This document shows, piece after piece, positions 8,744-15,748 of a stretch of 60,901 nt of DNA. Where the stretch lies: positions 1-60,901 of the forward strand of contig JALHQC010000022.1 of assembly GCA_022842165.1 (NCBI GenBank), given 5' to 3'. The translations under genes and the position numbers were made by a program. The first letter of the stretch is position 1; the number at the start of each line of letters is the position of its first letter. This DNA is from a bacterium (GTDB lineage Bacteria > Pseudomonadota > Alphaproteobacteria > Rhizobiales > Aestuariivirgaceae). The notes under the pieces are model-generated. The model was not told where the DNA came from and ran no database searches. It worked only from the letters and a program-made list of their open reading frames with translations.

Positions 8744-9526
8744 TCAAAATACCACCTTGGCGATTTCGTAGGCGGACAGGATAACGACCAGGGCGCCGAC
8801 CGCGATCATGAGCGGTTTTCGCGGGGCGATCTTCAGCAGCCAGCCGGCCATTACCGCGGCCGGCAATCCGCCGGCGACGAGGCCCGCGATCGCCAGCAGG
8901 TGATCGGACACGCCGCTTGCTTCTTCCCATACGCCGAAAATCATGGTGGCCGCGAAGGCCGAGACGACCGCGCAGGTGACCACGAACTCCGCCGCGTTGA
9001 CGGTGCCGACGACGAAGCGCGGCGCGGCGCCCGCGCCGATGAGGCTTGAGGTGACGACCGGGCCCCAGCCGCCGCCGCCGATGGCATCAAGGAAGCCGCC
9101 GAGGGACCCAAGTGGCGCAATGAACTGCCCGGCTACGGTCTTGTTGGCTGGGAACATCAGGCCGCGCCAGATGATGACGAGGCCCATGATGCCGAGATAG
9201 CCGAAGACATAGGGTCTGATCGCACCACTCGCGATGTTAACGAGTACCAGCGCACCGATGATGCCGCCTAGCGACCCCGTCGCACAGAGAATGATCAGTA
9301 TGCGTTTATCGACATTGCCATGAACGATGTGGGAGATTCCCGAGGCGGCGGTGGTGAAGAGCTTTGCCGCGTGGACGCTGGCTGAAGTGTGGGCCGGCGG
9401 AACGCCGGACGCCAGCAGCACGACGGACGAAATGACGCCATAACCCATGCCGAGGGCGCCATCGATCAGCTGGGCCATGAAGCCGACTGCCGCGAAGATC
9501 AGGAAGTCCATCAACCACGGTTCCAA
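8744..9526 (-). CDS. TauE/SafE family sulfite/sulfonate exporter-like membrane protein
   Basis: This 260-residue protein has about eight hydrophobic segments and belongs to the TauE/SafE (DUF81) family, whose members export sulfite, sulfoacetate or related anions. FMAQLIDGALGMGYGVISS and IGGGGWGPVVTSSLIGAG are the paired family motifs. The start is decided by the ribosome binding site: GAGGAGGAA sits six bases before a TTG at 9526, while the first in-frame ATG at 9511 has no site near it. It lies 88 bases downstream of cysH on the same strand, so it probably acts as a relief valve for excess sulfite or another sulfur anion. Confidence 0.85.
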   Translation of the reverse strand: MEPWLMDFLIFAAVGFMAQLIDGALGMGYGVISSVVLLASGVPPAHTSASVHAAKLFTTAASGISHIVHGNVDKRILIILCATGSLGGIIGALVLVNIASGAIRPYVFGYLGIMGLVIIWRGLMFPANKTVAGQFIAPLGSLGGFLDAIGGGGWGPVVTSSLIGAGAAPRFVVGTVNAAEFVVTCAVVSAFAATMIFGVWEEASGVSDHLLAIAGLVAGGLPAAVMAGWLLKIAPRKPLMIAVGALVVILSAYEIAKVVF

Positions 9527-9614
9527 ATGATTCCTCCTCGCTCGGCCGGCTCACCCCGGCTGCGGTCTAGTACCTGGCGCATGATCAGGCAACGATACGA
9601 AGTGCCGAAGGTGT

Positions 9615-10325
9615 TCAGTTGTGAACGGTGGACAGGGCAGGAATCTCCCTGCCATTGTGCGTCCAGTGAATGCCGCACTCGGTCTTGTTGGTGCCGGCCC
9701 AGCGGCCCGCGCGTGGATCGGTCGAATTACCGCCCGGCGTGGTGCAGGGTTCGCAGCCGATAGAAAAATAACCAATCTCTGTCAGTGGATGTTGCGGAAG
9801 GTCATGCGACTTCATGTAAGCGCCGAGATCGAGCGCCGAAAATCCTGCCAATGGCTCGACCTTCAGGCGGCCTTCGGCAATTGACAGGAAATCAAGCGTT
9901 GCCCTGGCTGCGCCATGATAGCGCTTGCGGCCGGAGATGATGACGTCGAAGCCCTGAAGCGCATTCTGCAAGGGAATGGTCTTGCGGACGTTGCAGCACA
10001 GATCGGTGTTCGACTTGTGCAGCATGCCATCGGGATCTGTCGCGGCGAGATCAGCCGCATCCGGCGAAATCGAGCGGACACCGGTGAGGCCGAGCCTGTC
10101 GATCAGCTTTGAGCGGTAGCTCAGCGTTTCCCAGAAATGCTTGCCGGTATCGAGGAAGATGACTGGCGTTGCGGGATCGACTTCCGCCACCATGTGGAGC
10201 AGCACCGAGGATTCCGCGCCGAAGGACGAGACCACGGCGGCGCGGCCGCGAAAATCGCGCAGGATCGGCTCCAGCAGCTGGCGGCCCTCGAGGCCTGCGT
10301 AATTCTCGAAGATGCGCTTGTCCAT
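9615..10325 (-). CDS. cysH: Assimilatory adenylyl-sulfate (APS) reductase
   Basis: This 236-residue enzyme reduces activated sulfate to sulfite using thioredoxin or glutaredoxin. It has the iron-sulfur signature that separates APS reductases from enterobacterial PAPS reductases: paired Cys110-Cys111 in TDLCCNVRKTIPL and Cys191/Cys194 in IGCEPCTTPG. The catalytic Cys217 lies in the C-terminal TECGIH. The substrate loop is VVSSFGAESSVLLHM, and FLDTGKHFWET is the usual second motif. Preference for APS over PAPS is inferred from the 4Fe-4S cysteines. The gene follows the DUF934 gene by six bases within the sulfate-reduction operon. Confidence 0.94.
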   Translation of the reverse strand: MDKRIFENYAGLEGRQLLEPILRDFRGRAAVVSSFGAESSVLLHMVAEVDPATPVIFLDTGKHFWETLSYRSKLIDRLGLTGVRSISPDAADLAATDPDGMLHKSNTDLCCNVRKTIPLQNALQGFDVIISGRKRYHGAARATLDFLSIAEGRLKVEPLAGFSALDLGAYMKSHDLPQHPLTEIGYFSIGCEPCTTPGGNSTDPRAGRWAGTNKTECGIHWTHNGREIPALSTVHN

Positions 10326-10331
10326 AGCCGC

Positions 10332-10862
10332 TCAGCCGGCGTGGGGCTGTTCGAGCCAGGGCTCGGCATCGGTGTGGCGTTCGGTCCAGATTTCAGCTTC
10401 CGAGCCACGGCGGAACAGGCCGCGCTGATAGGCGAGCGACATCTGCTTTGAGGCCTGCTGCCAAGTAGAGAGCGGAAAACGCTCGCCAATGTCGAAAGTG
10501 TCAAAGCCCACCTGCAGCATCAGCTGAAGCTGGTCGGGCAACACATTGCCGGTGGCGCGCAATTCGCCGCGATAGCCCATTTCGCGCAGCTGGCGGGCAA
10601 TCGAATAGGCGCGGCCATCGTTGAAGGCGGGGAAGGGAAGGATGACCGCCGAGAGTCTTGGCAGGAACATCGAGAGGGCTTCGGCGCGGTCCACGTTGCC
10701 GAGCTCCACGCCCAGTTTGCCATCGCGCTGCGAGAGGCTTTCCCATTCCTTGAGCAGCCGCACGAATGGCACGATCACGTCGCCCGCATTTGGAAGCTCG
10801 CCATCCACACCTGCATGAATCCATGTGTCGGAAATCAGCGTGTTGTTCTTAAGCAGTGGCAT
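10332..10862 (-). CDS. DUF934 protein of the sulfite-reductase operon
   Basis: This 176-residue protein belongs to DUF934, a family found almost only between sulfite reductase and APS reductase genes and assumed to help sulfate reduction; its biochemical role is unknown. Family features visible are GDVIVPFVRLLKEW near the N-terminus and FPAFNDGRAYSIARQLRE in the middle. The start at 10862 (MPLLKNNTLISDTWI) has an ideal AAGGAGG upstream and overlaps the end of cysI by 14 bases, which suggests coupled translation. A longer start further upstream would lie deep inside cysI and is unlikely. Confidence 0.88.
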   Translation of the reverse strand: MPLLKNNTLISDTWIHAGVDGELPNAGDVIVPFVRLLKEWESLSQRDGKLGVELGNVDRAEALSMFLPRLSAVILPFPAFNDGRAYSIARQLREMGYRGELRATGNVLPDQLQLMLQVGFDTFDIGERFPLSTWQQASKQMSLAYQRGLFRRGSEAEIWTERHTDAEPWLEQPHAG

Positions 10863-12504
10863 AGAGCGCCTCCTTGAAAGGTTTGGGGCCGACACGGCGA
10901 TAGGCGGCAAGGAATTCCTCGTCCGGCTCGCGCAGCTTCAGATAGGTGTCGAGGATCGTCTCGATGGCGTCGGCCACTTCATGACCCGCAAAGCCCGGCC
11001 CGAGGATGGTGCCGATCGAGGCGTTCTCGGCGGAGGAACCGCCAAGCGTGATCTGGTAATATTCCTCGCCCTTCTTGTCGAGGCCGAGGATGCCGATGTG
11101 GCCGACGTGATGGTGGCCGCAGGCATTGATGCAGCCCGAGATGTTGATCTTCAGCTTGCCGATCTCGTCCTGCCTGGCGCTGTTGGCGAATTTCCGCGAA
11201 ATCGACTGCGAGATGGGGATCGAGCGCGCGGTGGCGAGCGCGCAATAATCGAGGCCGGGGCAGGCGATGATGTCGCCCGCGAGGCCATAATTTGCTGCCG
11301 CCAGATCAGCGCCCTGAAGGGCCTGCCAGATTGCGAAGAGATCGTCTTTCTTCACATGCGGCAGCACGATGTTCTGGGCGTGGCTGACGCGCAGTTCATC
11401 GAAACTGTAGCGCTCGGCAAGATCGGCCATCACGCGCATCTGGTCGGATGTCGCGTCACCCGGAATGCCGCCATCGGGTTTGAGCGAAATGTTGACGATC
11501 GCATAGCCATCGGCATGGTGGGGGCCAAGGTTGTTCTTGGCCCAGCGCGCGAAATCAGGGCTCTTGAGCTTCGCTTCCTCGAAGGCTGCGGACCAGCGCG
11601 GCAGTTTCTCCAACTGAGGTGCTGCGAAATATGCTGCGATGCGTTTCAGCTCACGCTCTTCGACTTCGGTCGAGGCATGCGGGCGCCTGGCATATTCGGC
11701 CTCGACTTCGGACTTGAATTTCTCGGCACCCAGCTCGTGGACGAGGATCTTGATGCGGGCCTTGTACTTGTTGTCGCGGCGGCCATAGAGATTATAGACG
11801 CGCATGATGGCTTCGAGATAGCCGATCAGCTCATGCTCGGGCAGGAAATCGCGCACGGTGACGCCCACCATCGGGGTGCGGCCAAGTCCGCCGCCGACGA
11901 TCACTTCCCAGCCCACGGCGCCTTCCGCATTCTTGTGCAGACGAAGCCCGATGTCGTGCACCTTGACGGCGGCGCGGTCGTTGGGAGCACCCGTCACCGC
12001 GATCTTGAACTTGCGCGGCAGGTAGGAGAATTCGGGGTGGAGCGAGGACCACTGCCGCAGCAATTCGCCCACCGGGCGGGGGTCGGCGATCTCGTCAGCG
12101 GCGGCACCGGCCCAATGGTCGGTCGTCACGTTGCGGATGCAATTGCCGGATGTCTGGATCGCATGCATCTCGACTTCGGCCAGCGCATCGAGAATGTCGG
12201 CAGTGTCTTCCAGCTTGATCCAGTTGTACTGGATGTTCTGGCGCGTGGTGAAATGGCCGTAGCCCTTGTCCCACTTGTCAGCAATGAAGGCGAGCTGGCG
12301 CATCTGGCGGCTGGACAGCGTGCCATAGGGAATGGCGACGCGCAGCATATAGGCGTGAAGCTGCAGGTAGAGGCCGTTCATCAGGCGCAAGGGCCGGAAT
12401 TCTTCCTCCGTCAGCTCGCCCTTCAGGCGGCGGTCCGCCTGGTTGCGGAACTGGTTGGTGCGGTCGCGCACGAACTGGTGGTCGAACTCGTCATAACGAT
12501 ACAT
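10849..12504 (-). CDS. cysI: Sulfite reductase, siroheme/4Fe-4S hemoprotein (ferredoxin-dependent type)
   Basis: This 551-residue siroheme protein performs the six-electron reduction of sulfite to sulfide. The duplicated ferredoxin-like and nitrite/sulfite reductase domains are visible. The cluster and siroheme cysteines are Cys415 and Cys421 in ACPGLDYCALA, and Cys458 and Cys462 in SGCINACGHHHVGH. The substrate-side motif FTTRQNIQYNWI is typical. No flavoprotein subunit (cysJ) lies nearby, whereas a 2Fe-2S ferredoxin heads the operon, so electrons probably come from ferredoxin. Nitrite reductase is the alternative within the superfamily, but the cysH/DUF934 context makes sulfite reductase far more likely. 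Confidence 0.93.
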   Translation of the reverse strand: MYRYDEFDHQFVRDRTNQFRNQADRRLKGELTEEEFRPLRLMNGLYLQLHAYMLRVAIPYGTLSSRQMRQLAFIADKWDKGYGHFTTRQNIQYNWIKLEDTADILDALAEVEMHAIQTSGNCIRNVTTDHWAGAAADEIADPRPVGELLRQWSSLHPEFSYLPRKFKIAVTGAPNDRAAVKVHDIGLRLHKNAEGAVGWEVIVGGGLGRTPMVGVTVRDFLPEHELIGYLEAIMRVYNLYGRRDNKYKARIKILVHELGAEKFKSEVEAEYARRPHASTEVEERELKRIAAYFAAPQLEKLPRWSAAFEEAKLKSPDFARWAKNNLGPHHADGYAIVNISLKPDGGIPGDATSDQMRVMADLAERYSFDELRVSHAQNIVLPHVKKDDLFAIWQALQGADLAAANYGLAGDIIACPGLDYCALATARSIPISQSISRKFANSARQDEIGKLKINISGCINACGHHHVGHIGILGLDKKGEEYYQITLGGSSAENASIGTILGPGFAGHEVADAIETILDTYLKLREPDEEFLAAYRRVGPKPFKEALYATA

Positions 12505-12507
12505 GGA

Positions 12508-12849
12508 TCATACTCCTTCGGGCGCGGCAAAGCCTGCGCCCTTTCCCTCAGCCTGCTTGCCGAGGTCAAGTCTTACTGTCGGCCCCAGCGCGCGCATGCG
12601 CTCGCGGATATGCGCGGCGCGGACGCGGCCCTCGCGGCGCTCGGCATCGATCAGATAGGCGCCGGTGACGAGCGTTGCCTTCTCATCGTCCTTGGCGCGC
12701 AATTCGAGAGCGGCGGCGGCCTGGGGTTCAAGCGCCAGCGCGGCATCGTCGATTACTTCGCTCCACTGACCGGAGCGGGTGAGGAAAACGGCGATCCCGT
12801 CCCGCAGCCGGTTGGCAGTAACGAGCTGGCCTTTTTCGGTGGCGGTCAT
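12508..12849 (-). CDS. DUF2849 protein of the sulfite-reductase operon
   Basis: This 113-residue soluble protein belongs to DUF2849, a small alphaproteobacterial family that is regularly encoded just before cysI. The first half has LVTANRLRDGIAVFLTRSGQWSEV split around a short beta-rich region, then an Ala-rich helix (ALALEPQAAAALELRA) and the segment VTGAYLIDA. It contains no Cys and no membrane segment. Its start overlaps the siroheme synthase stop (ATGA), and its stop lies three bases from the cysI start, so it is tightly embedded. Its function is unknown; the constant location suggests help in sulfite reductase assembly or siroheme delivery. Confidence 0.85.
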   Translation of the reverse strand: MTATEKGQLVTANRLRDGIAVFLTRSGQWSEVIDDAALALEPQAAAALELRAKDDEKATLVTGAYLIDAERREGRVRAAHIRERMRALGPTVRLDLGKQAEGKGAGFAAPEGV

Positions 12850-13874
12850 GATGCGGCCCTCAGCAATGCTTCACGGAAATCTTCGCGGATGGGGAAGGGG
12901 GTGGCTTCGGCCGGTTTCGGAGCGGCGACGGCAGGAACCGTTTCGAAGGCCAGGCCTTCTGCCGCGACCGATACCGTTTCCTCGACCGAAGGCTCGGCCA
13001 TGGACAGCCGCACCACCAGCTTGCCGGCCTTGGCTTCGGCGATGAGCACATCCGTCGCGCCATCGAAGAGTTCACCCTTCACGGGCACACGAACGGCATC
13101 GCGGCGCGCCATTTCGAGAAGGGCAGGCGGAACAGCGCGGTCATGCACGATCACATCTGCCTCATGCAGCTTGCGCTGCGCCTTGATAGTCAGGAGTTCG
13201 GGATCATCCGAGGCAATGCCGACGAAGGAGACGCGGCCCACAGGAGGTGCTGCCTCATCCGCGAAAAGGCCTTCGACGCCTGCGAGGTAGTTGCAGGATT
13301 CCTTTGCGATGAAGGCATCGCGCACATTGCCAAAAAAGAAGCGATACCAGAAGCCACGGCGGCGGTTGCCCGCGGGAACCGTTGCGGCGACACGTTCACG
13401 AAGGTCTGCCCCGGCCTTGGCGAGATCGCCCAGGGCCATTGGCAGCATCGCATCGATGCGGGCGCGGAGGCCCTGGCCGAGGATGGGTGCGGTGCCTTCA
13501 GTGCCGATCGCGACGACGACCGGATCGCGGTCGACGATCGACGGTACGATGAAGGTCGAGATTTCCGGGTTGTCGACGGCGTTGACAGGGATGCCAAGCG
13601 TCTGTGCATCGGCGGCGACCTTCTCATTCAGCGCGGGATCAGCCGAATAGACCAGTGCCGCACCTTCGATGAGGGAGGCGTTGTAGTGGCGTGCGATCCA
13701 GTTGACGCGCGGCTCGGCGGCCAGTTCATCGTGGAGCGCTGGCGCGATGACGGCGATCTTCGCTTCCGTTTTGAGCAGCAGGCGGATCTTGCGGACGGCT
13801 TCCTCGCCGCCGCCGACGACAATGACGGGGCGATTGCGGAGATCGAAGAAAATCGGGAAATAGCGCATGTCCAA
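12846..13874 (-). CDS. Siroheme synthase with intact dehydrogenase/chelatase part and degenerate methyltransferase part
   Basis: The 342-residue product resembles CysG but is much shorter than the usual 460-480 residues. Residues 1 to about 200 match the precorrin-2 dehydrogenase/sirohydrochlorin ferrochelatase module. The NAD-binding loop is VIVVGGGEEAVRKIRLLL, and VNAVDNPEISTFIVPSIVDR holds the catalytic Asp region. From about residue 215 the sequence resembles the start of a uroporphyrinogen-III methyltransferase (DDPELLTIKAQRKLHEADV, VIVHDRAVPPALLEMARRDA). However, the glycine-rich SAM loop reads GIASDD instead of GAGPGD, and the RLKGGDP segment is replaced by RLSMAEP. The C-terminal subdomain is absent. 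Methylation of uroporphyrinogen III must then come from a separate enzyme. Confidence 0.88.
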   Translation of the reverse strand: MDMRYFPIFFDLRNRPVIVVGGGEEAVRKIRLLLKTEAKIAVIAPALHDELAAEPRVNWIARHYNASLIEGAALVYSADPALNEKVAADAQTLGIPVNAVDNPEISTFIVPSIVDRDPVVVAIGTEGTAPILGQGLRARIDAMLPMALGDLAKAGADLRERVAATVPAGNRRRGFWYRFFFGNVRDAFIAKESCNYLAGVEGLFADEAAPPVGRVSFVGIASDDPELLTIKAQRKLHEADVIVHDRAVPPALLEMARRDAVRVPVKGELFDGATDVLIAEAKAGKLVVRLSMAEPSVEETVSVAAEGLAFETVPAVAAPKPAEATPFPIREDFREALLRAAS

Positions 13875-13877
13875 TCC

Positions 13878-14189
13878 TCAGCCGTTTGCCACGAGCTTGA
13901 CCTCGAGGCCTTCGAGTTCAGGTGTGAAAATGATCTGGCACGACAGGCGCGAGCCGCCGGAGAGGATCGGCACGCTGTCGAGCATGGCTTCCTCGTCGTC
14001 ATTGGCGGGGTGAAGTTTCGATACCCACTCATCCGCCACTTCAACGTGGCATGTCGCGCAGGCGCAGGCACCGCCACAGATGCCGATCTCGAATCCATGG
14101 TCGCGGATGATCTCCATCACGCGCCAGCCTTCGACCGCATCGAGGATGTGGCTGACACCGTTCTGGTCGGTTATCCTGATCGTGCTCAT
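13878..14189 (-). CDS. 2Fe-2S ferredoxin (adrenodoxin type)
   Basis: This 103-residue electron carrier has cluster ligands Cys38, Cys44, Cys47 and Cys84. They sit in ICGGACACATCHVEV and RLSCQ, the C-x5-C-x2-C...C spacing of adrenodoxin/Isc-type ferredoxins; Cys42 is extra. It is the first gene of the leftward sulfate-reduction operon, three bases before the siroheme synthase, so it is the likely electron donor to CysI. The ATG at 14189 gives the normal N-terminus MSTIRITDQNG. An upstream TTG at 14210 would add seven residues not seen in the family. Confidence 0.92.
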   Translation of the reverse strand: MSTIRITDQNGVSHILDAVEGWRVMEIIRDHGFEIGICGGACACATCHVEVADEWVSKLHPANDDEEAMLDSVPILSGGSRLSCQIIFTPELEGLEVKLVANG

Positions 14190-14250
14190 CGCTACCGTTC
14201 GCTTCTTCAAACGTTCGATGTTCCGTACGAGCGCTTCACCATGGCCACGA

Positions 14251-14274
14251 TTTCGTTTGATCTTTAAAACGAAA
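14251..14274. promoter_or_regulatory. Palindrome TTTCGTTT-N8-AAACGAAA in the cys divergent promoter region
   Basis: A perfect 8-base inverted repeat with an AT-rich centre lies 62 to 85 bases upstream of the ferredoxin start, where the leftward operon promoter is expected. It shares the TTCG/CGAA core with the neighbouring GTGTTCG palindrome but has a different spacing. It may be an operator or part of the promoter. Confidence 0.45.
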
Positions 14275-14297
14275 AAGCGGTATCAGAAGGGCATACA

Positions 14298-14335
14298 GAA
14301 CACCGGCCATCGGTGGTGTTCGTTTTATCGAACAC
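14298..14335. promoter_or_regulatory. Operator-like cluster: GAACACC, then GTGTTCG-N6-CGAACAC
   Basis: A 20-base palindrome with perfect 7-base arms (GTGTTCG at 14316-14322 and CGAACAC at 14329-14335) surrounds the AT-only centre TTTTAT. A third half-site in inverted orientation, GAACACC, lies at 14298-14304. The cluster ends 24 bases before the regulator's ATG, so it is placed for autorepression and for control of the divergent ferredoxin-cys operon. Very similar palindromes occur at 33564-33583 and, degenerated, at 27537-27552. Confidence 0.65.
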
Positions 14336-14359
14336 TAGTTCTAAGTACAGGACGGCGAA

Positions 14360-14986
14360 ATGTCAACGCGTCGCGGCAAGAAACCATCCGATTCACAAGA
14401 CTTTGATCCGACGCCATCGCTGGGCAAGACCATCCAGAGGTTGCGGAAAGCCTACAACATGTCGCTAGGCGACCTGTCGGAGCAGTCGGGCGTTGCGAAG
14501 TCGATCATCTCGCAGATCGAACGGAACGAGACGAACCCAACCCTTTCAACGGTTTACCGGTTATCGCGGGCGCTGGACACAACAATTGACGAAGTTCTGC
14601 GCACCGATGACCAGAAGGTATTCCTTGAACACCAGCTGAAGTCGGGGGTTCCGATCCTCGAAAGCCAGGATGGGCTGTGCCGGCTGGCCATCGCCGGGCC
14701 GCTCAATCTCGTCGAGCAGGTGCAGTGGTATGATTTCCGGGCGCGGCCCAAGGGTGTGCTCGAGTCCGATCCGCATCCGCCGGGAACCGTCGAGCATCTG
14801 TATATCTTGGCGGGCGAGGTAGAGGTGACGACTGGCGAGATGACCAAGCGGGCAAAGACCGGCGAGACCCTGCGCTTCCGGGGCGACCTGCCGCACCGGA
14901 TCGAGAATGTGGGCGAGGGCGATGCCCACGCCACCATGGTGCTGGTGCTGCGGCAGCTCGGCGGAGCCGAGGCCGTCACGCAGTAG
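14360..14986 (+). CDS. XRE-family regulator with C-terminal cupin domain, probable regulator of sulfur assimilation
   Basis: This 208-residue DNA-binding protein has an N-terminal HTH at about residues 18-75 (LGKTIQRLRKAYNMSLGDLS, then SGVAKSIISQIERNETNPTL). A C-terminal cupin follows at about residues 115-200 (HPPGTVEHLYILAGEVEVTT, then RFRGDLPHRIENVG), a fold that usually binds a small effector or metal. It is transcribed divergently from the ferredoxin-cys operon across a 170-base gap containing palindromes, and it is followed by a ChaC-like enzyme. Control of sulfate reduction in response to a sulfur metabolite is inferred from this arrangement; no cysB is visible here. Confidence 0.87.
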   Translation: MSTRRGKKPSDSQDFDPTPSLGKTIQRLRKAYNMSLGDLSEQSGVAKSIISQIERNETNPTLSTVYRLSRALDTTIDEVLRTDDQKVFLEHQLKSGVPILESQDGLCRLAIAGPLNLVEQVQWYDFRARPKGVLESDPHPPGTVEHLYILAGEVEVTTGEMTKRAKTGETLRFRGDLPHRIENVGEGDAHATMVLVLRQLGGAEAVTQ

Positions 14987-14998
14987 GGTCGCTCGTTC

Positions 14999-15748
14999 AT
15001 GCGGGGGAAGATCGCACTCACGTCCAGCCTCGTGGCTCATGTCGACCGTACGATCCCGCAGGAGCATTTGGGGCCCGATCCCAGCCGCGTGCCGATGACG
15101 GAGGAGGACTACGCGGCCGCCGCTGCGGATATCCTGGCAGCGTCAGGAAAAGGTCCATTGTGGGTTTTCGGCTACGGGTCGCTGCTGTGGAATCCTGGTT
15201 TTGCTTTTGTAGAGCGGCGGGCTGCGTGCCTGCGTGGCTGGCACCGGGCCTTCTGCATGCAATTGCTGCGGTTCCGGGGCTCGCCCGAGCAGCCGGGCCT
15301 GATGCTGGCGCTGGACCACGGCGGAAGCTGCAAGGGCGAAGTGTTCAGAATCGATGAGGCCAGTGCGCCTGCGGAAGTGGACAAGCTGCTGCGGCGCGAA
15401 ATTCCCTATCGCCGCCTGGCGCGGGCCTGGCGCTGGGTCGACGTTGATACCGGCGACAGGCGCCAGAAGGCGCTGACCTTCTATGCCGGAATGCGGCGCG
15501 ACCGGTTTTACGTGCGGCTGCCGCTGGACGTTCAGGCCCACATGCTGGCGCGCGCCGCAGGGCATGGCGGATCGGGCGCGGCCTACCTGCACCAGACCGT
15601 CATGAAGCTCGAGGAACTCGGCATTCATGATCGTTATCTGTGGCAGTTGCAGCATCTCGTTGCGGCCGAAATCCGCACGATGTTTCCCGATCTGCCGGAT
15701 GATGGGGCGGCGTCGCCTCAGGCGAGCGACACCGCGCCGTTGGGGTAG
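14999..15748 (+). CDS. ChaC-like gamma-glutamylcyclotransferase
   Basis: This 249-residue protein probably cleaves glutathione to 5-oxoproline and Cys-Gly, recycling cysteine. The signature loop is LWVFGYGSLLWNPGFAF, where YGSL binds the gamma-glutamyl group. RAACLRGWHRAFCMQLL and KGEVFRIDEA are typical of the ChaC family. A catalytic acidic residue is expected in the central region. The start at 14999 lies 12 bases after the regulator's stop, so the two are probably co-transcribed, which fits a sulfur-recycling role. The ATG at 15095 is an alternative start that would remove an atypical 32-residue leader; no strong ribosome binding site decides between them. It converges with dprA with a 31-base overlap. 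Confidence 0.87.
   Translation: MRGKIALTSSLVAHVDRTIPQEHLGPDPSRVPMTEEDYAAAAADILAASGKGPLWVFGYGSLLWNPGFAFVERRAACLRGWHRAFCMQLLRFRGSPEQPGLMLALDHGGSCKGEVFRIDEASAPAEVDKLLRREIPYRRLARAWRWVDVDTGDRRQKALTFYAGMRRDRFYVRLPLDVQAHMLARAAGHGGSGAAYLHQTVMKLEELGIHDRYLWQLQHLVAAEIRTMFPDLPDDGAASPQASDTAPLG

Noticed and set aside
9611-9626. GTGTTCA-GTTG-TGAAC palindrome at the end of cysH, resembling the sulfur operator.
   Set aside because: The spacing is two bases shorter than in the GTTCG-N6-CGAAC sites, and it covers the cysH stop codon, so it is more likely chance.
10825-13290. Very long open frame on the plus strand across the cys operon (over 800 codons).
   Set aside because: It is antisense to DUF934, cysI, DUF2849 and part of the siroheme synthase, all of which have clear family motifs. 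Long antisense frames are usual in GC-rich genes.
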